A stretch of DNA of 64,000 nt from a virus: positions 109,818-173,817 of IMG/VR virus record IMGVR_UViG_3300042197_004918; one strand, written 5' to 3'. Positions 36,735 through 45,063 of the stretch are shown here, in pieces. The notes under the pieces were generated by a model. That model saw only the letters and a list, made by a program, of their open reading frames with translations. It was not told the DNA's origin and did not search any database. The first letter of the stretch is position 1; each line of letters starts with the position of its first letter. Both the position numbers and the translations under genes were made by a program.

Positions 36735-36989
36735 ATGAGATACCTTCTCTATCTTACGGTGGCCGTCCACTTCATCGCCGTGGTGGGAAACCTCGCTTCA
36801 GTTGTTTATTTACTAATCTACAGCCCGTGGTATATATGCTTTCCAGCAATAACCTTCATAGTTGACCTCGGAGTTAATAATTGGAAGTGTCCACTGACCA
36901 TGTTGGAAAATTCAATTCGTATAAAACTCGGTATGCCCGTCATACGTGGGTTTATTGGACATTACTTCTTACCTAAAAAAGACGGTTGA
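36735..36989 (+). CDS. DUF2784-like membrane protein
   Basis: 84 residues. Two hydrophobic helices (LLYLTVAVHFIAVVGNLA and VVYLLIYSPWYICFPAITF), then WKCPLTMLENSIRIKLGMP ... FIGHYFL, the pattern CPLTxxEN...FIxHYL of DUF2784. Function of that family is unknown. The preceding TATTTAT box suggests late expression. Confidence 0.7.
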   Translation: MRYLLYLTVAVHFIAVVGNLASVVYLLIYSPWYICFPAITFIVDLGVNNWKCPLTMLENSIRIKLGMPVIRGFIGHYFLPKKDG

Positions 36990-37013
36990 CATTGTTATAC
37001 TATGTGTTAGACT
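36986..37013 (+). promoter_or_regulatory. sigma70-type promoter, leaderless configuration
   Basis: TTGACA (36986-36991), 16-nt spacer, TAGACT (37008-37013), 6 nt to GTG 37020. The stop of the membrane protein gene is part of the -35 box. Confidence 0.75.
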
Positions 37014-37019
37014 ATTAAG

Positions 37020-37214
37020 GTGAGTTTGAAACGTTACGATGTAAAGTCTCTTTACAGAGACAAGAACCTTAGACGATACCTTTTATGCGAAGGGACTCGT
37101 GTGTGTATGTTGAGAGAAGACATCGTAGTTTCGATTGAAGTAATTTATCAAATGTATGATAGATTTCAATCAAAAGGATTAAAACTCCCAGACGGATATT
37201 GTTATGAACATTGA
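37020..37214 (+). CDS. hypothetical protein
   Basis: 64 residues with GTG start, basic N-terminal half (MSLKRYDVKSLYRDKNLRRY). Unknown. Confidence 0.6.
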   Translation: MSLKRYDVKSLYRDKNLRRYLLCEGTRVCMLREDIVVSIEVIYQMYDRFQSKGLKLPDGYCYEH

Positions 37215-37500
37215 ATTTCTTAAAGACAGCGTTGAACTCGCCACGTTCGTAGAATCGTGTAGAAAGATTGACGACGTGAATCACGAAAACGAAGAAGACA
37301 GACATTTCTTCGACAGAATCTACCAGGCTCCCGACGGAAAGACTTATTCCGTTGAATGTGTTCTTAGAAAAGGAATTAAGACAAAATCGGAGTTTCGTTC
37401 CCACCGAAGAGATTTCAAACACACCGAACCATATATCGTGTTATTCCATGAGGTTGTGCCAGTTGAAGTAACAGAAACCGTTTGGGAATGTGTAGATTGA
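37204..37500 (+). CDS. hypothetical protein
   Basis: 98 residues; overlaps the preceding gene by 11 nt and the next start by one base (TGATG). Charged, beta-rich C-terminus ending PYIVLFHEVVPVEVTETVWE. Unknown. Confidence 0.6.
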   Translation: MNIEFLKDSVELATFVESCRKIDDVNHENEEDRHFFDRIYQAPDGKTYSVECVLRKGIKTKSEFRSHRRDFKHTEPYIVLFHEVVPVEVTETVWECVD

Positions 37501-37706
37501 TGAAAAATTACAAACAGACATTGCCAGTGAAGATTTGTGAGGATGATAGAACTCCTCTATGTCAGCATTTGGATGAAATCACCGGGGAGTCCTGTGACAA
37601 ACTTTCGGTTGTGGAGAATTTTATCTCAGAAGGAGAAGAAACCAACCGAATTCACATAATTTTCCTTTGTAATAAACACGCAGACCTTAGACACAAAAAC
37701 TTATGA
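37500..37706 (+). CDS. small Cys/His protein
   Basis: 68 residues from ATG 37500. CQHLDEITGESCDK and FLCNKHAD could form a treble-clef-like zinc site. Coupled by ATGA to the Pth2 gene. Confidence 0.6.
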   Translation: MKNYKQTLPVKICEDDRTPLCQHLDEITGESCDKLSVVENFISEGEETNRIHIIFLCNKHADLRHKNL

Positions 37707-38158
37707 AAACAGACTTAGCTTTATACATCTTGATGAGAAACGACTTGGCCAGCATGAATGCAGGCCGTTGTATGGCACAGGCCTCTCATGCTTCAAACGC
37801 ATTTATTCACAGATTCGGAAAAAACTCCACCGTGAAGGAGTGGCAGAAACAGACCAATCAGGGATTCGGCACCGCGATTGTTTTGTCGGCTGACGAATTT
37901 CAGATTCGGTTGACCAACCAAAAACTTTTCGAGGCTGGTTTCGCGATTCGAGACTATTTGATTGACCCCGAATACTCTTACATTGTTCAAGATGAATTCA
38001 TTGAACTTATTGCTGAAGATAAACACGTTCTGGAACCAGTCCGCAAGGATGATGGAACGTGGATTGCATGGAGAAAAGAGATGACCTGTTTCTACGCATT
38101 TGGTGACAGAAACAATCCCGTGTTCAAGGAACAATTCTCTGGATTAAAACTCTTTTAG
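37703..38158 (+). CDS. peptidyl-tRNA hydrolase, Pth2 family
   Basis: 151 residues. LYILMRNDLASMNAGRCMAQASHASNAF (7-34) matches the N-terminal signature of Pth2 (DL-x-M-x2-GK-x-AAQxxHA), with variable C-terminal strands. Pth2 frees tRNAs trapped as peptidyl-tRNA, useful in a phage that supplies its own tRNAs. The conserved Lys of the GK pair is Arg here. Archaeal/eukaryotic-type Pth2 is uncommon in bacteria but known in large phages. Confidence 0.8.
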   Translation: MKTDLALYILMRNDLASMNAGRCMAQASHASNAFIHRFGKNSTVKEWQKQTNQGFGTAIVLSADEFQIRLTNQKLFEAGFAIRDYLIDPEYSYIVQDEFIELIAEDKHVLEPVRKDDGTWIAWRKEMTCFYAFGDRNNPVFKEQFSGLKLF

Positions 38159-38162
38159 AACC

Positions 38163-38852
38163 ATGCACCCTCAAAGAATATTTTTGATAAGACATGGTGA
38201 AAGCGTCGGCAACGCCAATAAGGAGATTTACAAGACCGTTCCTGATTACGCGGTGAGATTGACCGACCGAGGTATAAACCAAGCCACCGTCGTAGGAAAA
38301 AAACTCTCAGAGATGTTATCGGATCCGTGTGCGGTTTATTACAGCCCGTTTCTTAGAACCATCGAAACCACCAATCACATTCTGGGGGAATTGAAGAAAT
38401 CCTCTCTGGTAGATAAGGAATTTGTTCGAGAAGATGCACGACTAAGAGAACAAGAATGGCACTCGGTTCTTCCTCTATCTGAACATAAAATTCAATACGA
38501 GAAAGACAGGATTTCTTTCGGAGTGTTTCATTATCGGTTCCCGAATGGAGAGAGTCCTGCCGACGTTTATGACCGTGCCGGGTCTTTTGTAGAAAATATG
38601 TATAGGGATTTTGAGGATCCATATTTCCCACAAAATGTGTTGGTTGTCACACATGGTATGACCATGCGGATACTGTTAATGAAACTGTTCAATAAAACCG
38701 TTGAAGAGGTGGATTCTTGGGTAAACCCACCTAACTGCACAGTGTGGGGAATAGACTACGACGAACAGACAGAACGGTTAAATTTTGACTTTTCGACAAT
38801 CAGACGTCGTGAAATAAAACATAGCTACAGACTAAAATTAATTGATTTATGA
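38163..38852 (+). CDS. histidine phosphatase family protein
   Basis: 229 residues. LIRHGESVGNAN (8-19) with the catalytic His, LTDRGINQA, YYSPFLRTIET, REQEWHSV and VVTHGMTMRILLM complete the phosphoglycerate-mutase-like site. Broad family of phosphomonoesterases; substrate unknown. Coupled to a HAD-like phosphatase by ATGA. Confidence 0.9.
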   Translation: MHPQRIFLIRHGESVGNANKEIYKTVPDYAVRLTDRGINQATVVGKKLSEMLSDPCAVYYSPFLRTIETTNHILGELKKSSLVDKEFVREDARLREQEWHSVLPLSEHKIQYEKDRISFGVFHYRFPNGESPADVYDRAGSFVENMYRDFEDPYFPQNVLVVTHGMTMRILLMKLFNKTVEEVDSWVNPPNCTVWGIDYDEQTERLNFDFSTIRRREIKHSYRLKLIDL

Positions 38853-39265
38853 AAAACTGGACACAGATGATTTATGACCTACGGGTTCAAAAAGAGATCC
38901 GAGGGTGGGAAAAGCTCTATTGGGCGATTGACCTTCACGATACGGTCATAACCGGAAAATATAACAAGTTTAACCACGGAGCCACCTTATTTCCTGGTGC
39001 AAAGAAAACCTTGGATTATCTCTACAATAGGAAAGACCATGCGACGATTCTATGGACGTCCAGTTATAGTGAAGCTGCAAACGATGCGCTTTCTCTGTTC
39101 AACCTGAAGTTCAATTATTTCAACGAAAATCCAGAGTGTCCGAACTCGGATTTGTGTGATTTCAACCGGAAATTCTACTTCAATTTCCTATTGGATGACA
39201 AAGCTGGTTTCGACCCACACTCAGATTGGGAAGAGATATACACAGCACTTCTAAAAAATCCTTGA
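38849..39265 (+). CDS. HAD-like hydrolase
   Basis: 138 residues. AIDLHDTVI (26-34) as motif I (Asp-x-x-Asp variant), LWTSS as motif II and FLLDDKAGFDP as motif IV; the size is small, without a cap domain. Probably a phosphatase acting on a nucleotide or nucleic acid end; phage HAD phosphatases often work in RNA 3' repair. Confidence 0.8.
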   Translation: MKNWTQMIYDLRVQKEIRGWEKLYWAIDLHDTVITGKYNKFNHGATLFPGAKKTLDYLYNRKDHATILWTSSYSEAANDALSLFNLKFNYFNENPECPNSDLCDFNRKFYFNFLLDDKAGFDPHSDWEEIYTALLKNP

Positions 39266-39283
39266 TTTACCCCAAGTGTGGTC

Positions 39284-39290
39284 TATTTAT
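39284..39290 (+). promoter_or_regulatory. TATTTAT box before the packaged-protein cluster
   Basis: 8 nt before ATG 39299. A weak -35-like TTGATT lies 16 nt upstream of TATTTA. Confidence 0.45.
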
Positions 39291-39298
39291 ATGGATAG

Positions 39299-40534
39299 AT
39301 GACTACACTAGAAGAAATCCTATTAAGCGAGGGCATTACCTACAAGCCCGGTGACATAATTGTGGGTATGACTAAACGTGACACTTTCAAATCCGTTCAC
39401 TCGGATGCCGTCGAAGGGCATCAACAATTAGTAGATAAACACAGGACTTTTAATACCCGCGATCTCGCTTGGAGATACAATAAAATAACCAAAGAGTTGT
39501 TTTTCTGGGACGCTAACGTGATGTTGAATCTTAAAGAAGCCGTCAAACAATACATTAACGACTTAGGATTCCAAATCTCCGGAGTCAAAAACATTTATAG
39601 TTACGATAGGGATTCTTACGAATTTAAGAAGGCGGGTTATCACTCTCATGGAGGAAGTCATTCGTTTTATGACCCGGATGCCGAGGCTATCGCTGAGGCA
39701 CCAATGGATACGTTTCAGACCATTGGAGACTTTGAAAAAGGCGCATCTTTCCGAGATAGACGTGACAGAGACATCATCAAACATCCCGTTACACTCACCA
39801 AGGTCAAGGATTTCTTCAAAAACACGTCCGTCGATTTCGATTTCTATTTCGTTAACCTGCCCGGTCGCAGACAGTTTGCTGAAAAGGGTTTGGTAAAACA
39901 AGAATTTTTATTTGAACCATATCCGAAGGGATTGGGTATAACTCCGGAACAGTTGAGGAATGGTTCAATTAACGATAATAACATAACAGTGTTCTTCGTC
40001 GGCAACAGTGCTGGTGAAAAGGTTCCAATGACCGCGTGGACGATGGCTCACCGGTTCGGTCACGCAATAAGACGTGAATACGCATTCGTTCAGCTGACTA
40101 ACTGGTTGGAAGGACAATTCGAGGAAGTTCTCAGAGAGTATAATCTCGATAAAGGGAAAACGTCCGGTGGTTATGATTACCGAAACTATGATAGAGACGG
40201 AGGCCCTTCACGTTTACCAGATATTCATAGACTCGTCAAAGCCAGTCTCTTCAACCAAATCGGAACAATGAGAAGTGCCCGTGAAGGAAAAATATCCCGA
40301 TATTTCGAGTTTTACTACGAACTGTTTGCACAGTATCTCAAGGACGGTAAAATCACTCTTAATAGACTCAAACCTCACATACGAAAGAAGTATGGTGCGT
40401 ATGGGAGAGAAGAAATGGCTTACACTAAGCACGTTGAACACGTAAACGAAAGAATACATAGTATAGAACGAGATTTCGGTTACTATGCAGAAGATGCGTT
40501 GGGAGAGCTTGTGGGCAAAGTGTTCATAATGTAA
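39299..40534 (+). CDS. putative head-packaged protein A with zincin-like HRFGH
   Basis: 411 residues. Leader MTTLEEILLSEG has LSE, a typical prohead-protease site. Residues ~20-135 form a module shared with the protein at 41658 (WRYNKITKELFFW, YHSHG, FYDPDAEAIAE). The C-terminal half holds MTAWTMAHRFGHAIRRE (244-260), which looks like a zinc peptidase helix (HExxH) in which Glu is replaced by Arg, followed by FEFYYELFAQYL as possible third ligand. Likely catalytically altered or a binding fold. First of four genes with such leaders. Confidence 0.6.
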   Translation: MTTLEEILLSEGITYKPGDIIVGMTKRDTFKSVHSDAVEGHQQLVDKHRTFNTRDLAWRYNKITKELFFWDANVMLNLKEAVKQYINDLGFQISGVKNIYSYDRDSYEFKKAGYHSHGGSHSFYDPDAEAIAEAPMDTFQTIGDFEKGASFRDRRDRDIIKHPVTLTKVKDFFKNTSVDFDFYFVNLPGRRQFAEKGLVKQEFLFEPYPKGLGITPEQLRNGSINDNNITVFFVGNSAGEKVPMTAWTMAHRFGHAIRREYAFVQLTNWLEGQFEEVLREYNLDKGKTSGGYDYRNYDRDGGPSRLPDIHRLVKASLFNQIGTMRSAREGKISRYFEFYYELFAQYLKDGKITLNRLKPHIRKKYGAYGREEMAYTKHVEHVNERIHSIERDFGYYAEDALGELVGKVFIM

Positions 40535-41661
40535 TGAAGAGTTTCAAACAAATTATTTTTGAGAATATGCCTGTGGCGAAGATAAAACATCTTTACGGAG
40601 CAGTTCCGCTGGATAAATTGATTTCAAAGAAAGCGAAGGAGTTGGTTAATGAGTCAATCCATCCTGCTGATAGATGGGTTGGAGTGGTGGACCATAACGG
40701 TTCGGTTATACTCCCGCCCAATCAAGATGGAGATAGGCAACACTATCATTACGGACTCGAAGGACATTTATATAGATTTTCATACTGGCCACATAAAAAG
40801 GAAGTGAGTTGGTGGAATTTTCCATCCGATGAGGAAGAACTTGCTGTGAAGGTAGAGGATTATCTGATAAGAAAAGGATACCCGGTTGACAGACACGTTG
40901 ACTATACTGGAAGAAAAATACGAGACACGTTGAATGAATCAATGTTTCCCAAAGACTTCGATAGACACTCTCTCGGAAGTTGTATGGCCGCTGCTGCCAT
41001 GGCTACTGACTATCTGTTATCAAAAGGCCGTTCCGATTTCAAAGTAGTTGAGGGTTGGGTTTCTTTGGATCCTAATCAAGAGGAAGAGGATTTCTCCCCT
41101 CACACATGGATACAATTCAATAACGGCAAAATCTTTGACCCAACGAAGAAACAATGGGCCGCGTGGGGATTTGACCCAAATGAAGTCCGGTTTGAAAGTA
41201 TCAAAAAGACCTACACACCAGAAGAATACCAATCGGTTTGCCAACGTCAGCCCGATGATGTCTCCGAGTTTAAGAAAATGGCTGAAGCGACTATGATTAA
41301 CGATGAGATTCCTGAGAAGGTGTATCATGCCACCTATCGTGCTCTGCTCGACGAAATACTTGATGGAGGTATAGTTCCTGGAGGTAAAGACATCCAGAAT
41401 TTCGATTGGTCAGGGAAGTATGTATATCTCGCTGAGACTCCTGAGAATGCAATATCGTTCGTTGAAAATGCCGAGAATGAGAGTATTCCGGAAGAATGGT
41501 TGGATGATATTGTCGTATTGGAAGTGGATATGTCTAAACTAGATTTGACGAATATGGCTCCGGATGAAAACTGGAATCCATCCATTGAAGACGGCGAAGA
41601 GGGATACCGTTCTTTTCAATATAATGGCATTGTGCCACCGGAGGCTATAAGGGTGTTATGA
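40534..41661 (+). CDS. putative head-packaged protein B: papain-like plus ART-like
   Basis: 375 residues. Leader MKSFKQIIFENM (IFE site). Residues 49-120 are a shorter copy of the shared module (YRFSYWPHKKEVSWWN, VEDYLIRKGYPV). Residues ~146-205: GSCMAAAAMATDYLL with C150, SPHTWIQF with H190 and DPT with D202, the order of a transglutaminase/papain-like protease. C-terminal ART-like domain: YHATYRALLDEILDGGIVPGG (264-284), VYLAETPENA, VVLEVDMSKL, GIVPPEAI. Would combine cleavage or deamidation with ADP-ribosyl transfer or removal; activities are inferred. Confidence 0.65.
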   Translation: MKSFKQIIFENMPVAKIKHLYGAVPLDKLISKKAKELVNESIHPADRWVGVVDHNGSVILPPNQDGDRQHYHYGLEGHLYRFSYWPHKKEVSWWNFPSDEEELAVKVEDYLIRKGYPVDRHVDYTGRKIRDTLNESMFPKDFDRHSLGSCMAAAAMATDYLLSKGRSDFKVVEGWVSLDPNQEEEDFSPHTWIQFNNGKIFDPTKKQWAAWGFDPNEVRFESIKKTYTPEEYQSVCQRQPDDVSEFKKMAEATMINDEIPEKVYHATYRALLDEILDGGIVPGGKDIQNFDWSGKYVYLAETPENAISFVENAENESIPEEWLDDIVVLEVDMSKLDLTNMAPDENWNPSIEDGEEGYRSFQYNGIVPPEAIRVL

Positions 41662-43598
41662 TAAAACTCAAAGACATTGTATCTGAATTAGACTATCCGT
41701 TAGCAGGAAAGGAAGACCTTCAATCCTACGGTGGTATGGCCGGATGGAAAGGTAAGATTGTCTATATGTCTCCTGACAAATTTCTTAGACTTGCTGCTCC
41801 TCTCCCCGATTGGGCAATCAACAAGGAAGGTCTAAAGAAGATAGAAGATAGAATGAAAGGTCAACTTCCTCTGGACTTCTGTGTATTGGAAGTCAATATG
41901 AAGACGAGAACGGTGACTGGTCACGAGGGCCGTCATCGTTGTATGGCAGCAAAGAAATTGGGAATTGAAAAGGTTCCTGTGTTGATTTACACCGGAAGCA
42001 GTTTTGACCGCGTTCCGCAGTGGGACCAATCTACTCACGATGATGTAGATAAGGCTGAGTTTAAACCACAATTAAAGGAGTCTACTGATGGAAACCTTAT
42101 CGTTGGTTCAATATCTAAAGATGGGGAGAATAGAATCATATCTTCCGATAAAGTCAAAATGCATCTGGATTTATACAAGTTACATCCGGAATTTGATAGA
42201 AAGAATTGTGAAAGTTGGAGGTATAATAAAGAATTGAAATCGCTGTTTTTCTGGCACAAATTCGTTGAAACAAAGTATTCAGAACCCGTGAAGGAATACT
42301 TGAAAGGTAAGGGGTTTGAAGTGAATAAAGTTACGTCAATAAACGCTTTACCTGATGCTGGTATGAGACCGGGATACGATAAACAAAAGGCCTTATATCA
42401 ATCTCATGGAGCTGTCAGCAAGTTTTATCGGGACCCAGATGGAGAACCAATCGCTGAGTCTGTAGATTCCACATTTAAGATGTATCACGGAGGTTCTCGG
42501 TGGTCATATCTCCCAGACGAAATACAGCCTGGTAAAAAGAATCACTATGAAGCTGGTGTAGGCATCTATTTTACAAATTCATACAACACGGCTAGAAGGT
42601 ATGCTAAGGGCGGTAAGGTGGTTCACTTGGTTGAGATTGACAAACAATTTAAAGATATTGACGATGTAACTGTTCCGGTGGGTAAACTCACAGAGTTTGT
42701 TAAAAATGTCCCGCAACTGACATCGAAGAATGATATTATACGTGACATCAACGCATATGCAACTCGTGTTGGGAAAACCGAGATTCCGTTATCCATATTA
42801 AACAACCTCGTGGTCAATTATCAGGCGGCAAGAGGAAAATCGGGAGTTTACATTGCCAAGTTCTTTTCAGAAAACGGTGCTGATGGACACGTTCAAGAAC
42901 AGAGTGGTGGTGAAATTTGGTTGGTGGTGTTTAATCCAAAGATTCTAAAGTCAGTGAAGGTTGTGAATCCAAAAGAAATCAATTCCGACTCACAGTTTAT
43001 GCTACCCGGCAGTTTAACGGAAGAACGTGATTTAGATTATGACGTCGCTGAGGATTTCATGCGGAGAAGAGATGAAGAATTGATGTATCTATGTCGTGCT
43101 CTCAAAAACAGCGGCGGTAAGGGTAGAGTGACGTGGAAAACTATTCCGGCGACCCTACTGAAACGAGTCTGGCTTCAGTTTGGAAAATACAATAGGATAA
43201 ATTCCAACGATTTAGATAAGATAGCTGACCAAATACTCACCAATATAGCCAGATTGAGAGCTTCCACTGAAATGATGGGCCATGCTCAAATCGGTAAAGA
43301 AGATATTGAGGATGAAACCGGATATGAATTTACAGAGGAAGAGTGGGACGACTGGATGACTTCTTATTTTACAGATTTGAACGGAAGTTGGTTGTTGAGT
43401 GATTATGGATTGCCCAAACTTGAGTCAATCTACCCATTGATTTTTAATGCGAAGACGGATGAGGAAAAATTGTATGCGTGTGATAAGGCGTTAAACGTGA
43501 TTCACCAACGAAACGACTTGGCTTCGATGTTTGTCGAGGGTGGAAGCAAAACCTTGTTGGATGTGGCCCGCCAAGGTGGTTACACAAGTGATACTTGA
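41658..43598 (+). CDS. putative head-packaged protein C: ParB-like plus ART-like
   Basis: 646 residues. Leader MIKLKDIVSELDY (VSE site). Residues ~35-112: ParB/Srx-like domain with VTGHEGRHRCMAAKKLGIEKVPVL. Residues ~147-268: the module shared with protein A (SWRYNKELKSLFFW, YQSHG, FYRDPDGEPIAES). Residues ~272-430: ART-like domain with MYHGGSRWSYLP, GVGIYFTNSYNTARRYA and a C-terminal GEIWLVVFNP. The last 200 residues are helical and unknown. Resembles 'polyvalent' proteins that phages and plasmids deliver into cells. Overlaps protein B by 4 nt. Confidence 0.7.
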   Translation: MIKLKDIVSELDYPLAGKEDLQSYGGMAGWKGKIVYMSPDKFLRLAAPLPDWAINKEGLKKIEDRMKGQLPLDFCVLEVNMKTRTVTGHEGRHRCMAAKKLGIEKVPVLIYTGSSFDRVPQWDQSTHDDVDKAEFKPQLKESTDGNLIVGSISKDGENRIISSDKVKMHLDLYKLHPEFDRKNCESWRYNKELKSLFFWHKFVETKYSEPVKEYLKGKGFEVNKVTSINALPDAGMRPGYDKQKALYQSHGAVSKFYRDPDGEPIAESVDSTFKMYHGGSRWSYLPDEIQPGKKNHYEAGVGIYFTNSYNTARRYAKGGKVVHLVEIDKQFKDIDDVTVPVGKLTEFVKNVPQLTSKNDIIRDINAYATRVGKTEIPLSILNNLVVNYQAARGKSGVYIAKFFSENGADGHVQEQSGGEIWLVVFNPKILKSVKVVNPKEINSDSQFMLPGSLTEERDLDYDVAEDFMRRRDEELMYLCRALKNSGGKGRVTWKTIPATLLKRVWLQFGKYNRINSNDLDKIADQILTNIARLRASTEMMGHAQIGKEDIEDETGYEFTEEEWDDWMTSYFTDLNGSWLLSDYGLPKLESIYPLIFNAKTDEEKLYACDKALNVIHQRNDLASMFVEGGSKTLLDVARQGGYTSDT

Positions 43599-43622
43599 CT
43601 TCTAGGAAATTTTTAGTAAACT
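43595..43622 (+). promoter_or_regulatory. sigma70-type promoter of the CCA-enzyme gene
   Basis: TTGACT (43595-43600), 16-nt spacer, TAAACT (43617-43622), 10 nt to ATG 43633. The stop TGA of protein C is part of the -35 box. Confidence 0.6.
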
Positions 43623-43632
43623 CTTATAGATT

Positions 43633-45063
43633 ATGTTAATGAAAGATTTATTGTTGGAAGGTATAAAGGAAACCGCTGCGTTGGATTATCTGACGCAGTT
43701 GGTTAAATCTGGCCCATTTAAGGGCAGGGTGTTCCTCGCGGGCGGAGCTGTCCGAGACATGGAACTCGGCAAAGACCCAAAGGATTTAGATGTAGTTGTC
43801 ACCGGAGGAATTGAAGCTGGGATGGAGTTTGCACGATGGGCGACTCGTCAGATGGGGAACTATAAAACGGATTCAAATCCCGTCGTCTTTCCACAATACG
43901 GAACCGCGAAGTTCACTTTACAGGGAATTACCCACAACGGAATTGATTTGAGTGATATAGACATCGAAGCTGTTGCTACCAGAAAAGAAAAATACTCTGA
44001 TGGCAGTCGTAAACCGGAGGTGACTTCTGGCGACTTGGCCGATGACGTAAATCGTAGAGATTTCACGGTCAACAGTCTATTGAAAGACTTGACCACGGGT
44101 GAAATTCTGGATTTGACCGGCAAGGGTAAAGACGACATCCGTAAGGGTATAGTTCAGACTCCCCTTAATCCAGACATAATCTTCACGGAAGACCCGCTTA
44201 GGATTTTGAGGGCCGCTAGATTTGCTATCAAATACGATTGGGATTTGCCATTGTTCATGGTGAGGGCCATGAAACGCAATTCCGCGAAGCTGAAAAACAT
44301 CAGTTTTGAAAGAATCAGAGACGAACTTGATAAGATGTTGCTGACCGGTTCTCCACACCGAGCCATCAAACTTTTGAAAATTACAGGTGTCTTGGAATAC
44401 GTTGTTCCTGAATTTAAGGCAGCCTACAAGATGACCCAAAACATACACCATAAGCACGACGTGTTTGCACATTCTATGGATGTATTAAGTAAAACCAAGC
44501 CTGTTCTTGTTCAACGGTTGATGGGACTTTTCCACGACATCGGTAAAACGGTGACTCGTAGCGTAACTCCTACGGGTGTTCATTTCTATGGCCACGAATA
44601 CGAGGGTGCCAAGATGGTTGCTGAGATAATGAAGAGGATGAAATACCCAAATGAGCTTATTAAGCAAGTTGTCCTTGGAGTCAACAGCCACATGAGGCTC
44701 AAATCTGGTGGACCGGATTCCTTTAAGTTAAGCGATAAGGCTTTGAGAAAGTTCAAGGTTGAGATGGGTGACGAAATAGAGAACATTTTGGATGTTATCC
44801 ACGCCGACAATATCAGTCACAGTGAGGCATCTAGTATGCCGGCTCAAATAGATAATATCAGAGAAAGGTTGTCTAACCTGTCAATCACAGCTGAGAAGCC
44901 AAAACTTCCGATAACCGGTGAGGATTTAAAACTAGCAGGAATTAAGCCAGGACCAATTTACTCTGAAATAATGAGTGCGGTCTTGGAGAAGTGGTATGAG
45001 AATCCGTCTATATCCAAAGAGGAGGCTTTGAACATCGCTAGAGAACTTTCCAAGAAAGTTTAA
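43633..45063 (+). CDS. CCA-adding enzyme / poly(A) polymerase family, with HD domain
   Basis: 476 residues. LAGGAVRDMELGKDPKDLDVVVTG (35-58) with D51-x-D53 metal pair, RRDFTVNSL, EDPLRILRAARFAIKY and SFERIRDELDKML are the head and neck motifs of class II CCA enzymes. HHKHDVFAHSMDVL ... LFHDIGK is a C-terminal HD phosphohydrolase domain as in E. coli-type enzymes. Completes or repairs tRNA 3' CCA ends; about nine tRNAs in the window lack a full encoded CCA. The start MLMKDLLLEGIKE carries an LLE site like the packaged-protein leaders, so the enzyme might even be injected. Confidence 0.92.
   Translation: MLMKDLLLEGIKETAALDYLTQLVKSGPFKGRVFLAGGAVRDMELGKDPKDLDVVVTGGIEAGMEFARWATRQMGNYKTDSNPVVFPQYGTAKFTLQGITHNGIDLSDIDIEAVATRKEKYSDGSRKPEVTSGDLADDVNRRDFTVNSLLKDLTTGEILDLTGKGKDDIRKGIVQTPLNPDIIFTEDPLRILRAARFAIKYDWDLPLFMVRAMKRNSAKLKNISFERIRDELDKMLLTGSPHRAIKLLKITGVLEYVVPEFKAAYKMTQNIHHKHDVFAHSMDVLSKTKPVLVQRLMGLFHDIGKTVTRSVTPTGVHFYGHEYEGAKMVAEIMKRMKYPNELIKQVVLGVNSHMRLKSGGPDSFKLSDKALRKFKVEMGDEIENILDVIHADNISHSEASSMPAQIDNIRERLSNLSITAEKPKLPITGEDLKLAGIKPGPIYSEIMSAVLEKWYENPSISKEEALNIARELSKKV

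Noticed and set aside
8384-39290. TATTTAT boxes as T4-like late promoters (TATAAATA) on the opposite strand
   Set aside because: Each box lies just upstream of a gene on the TATTTAT-reading strand, for genes on both strands, so the sense reading is the functional one.
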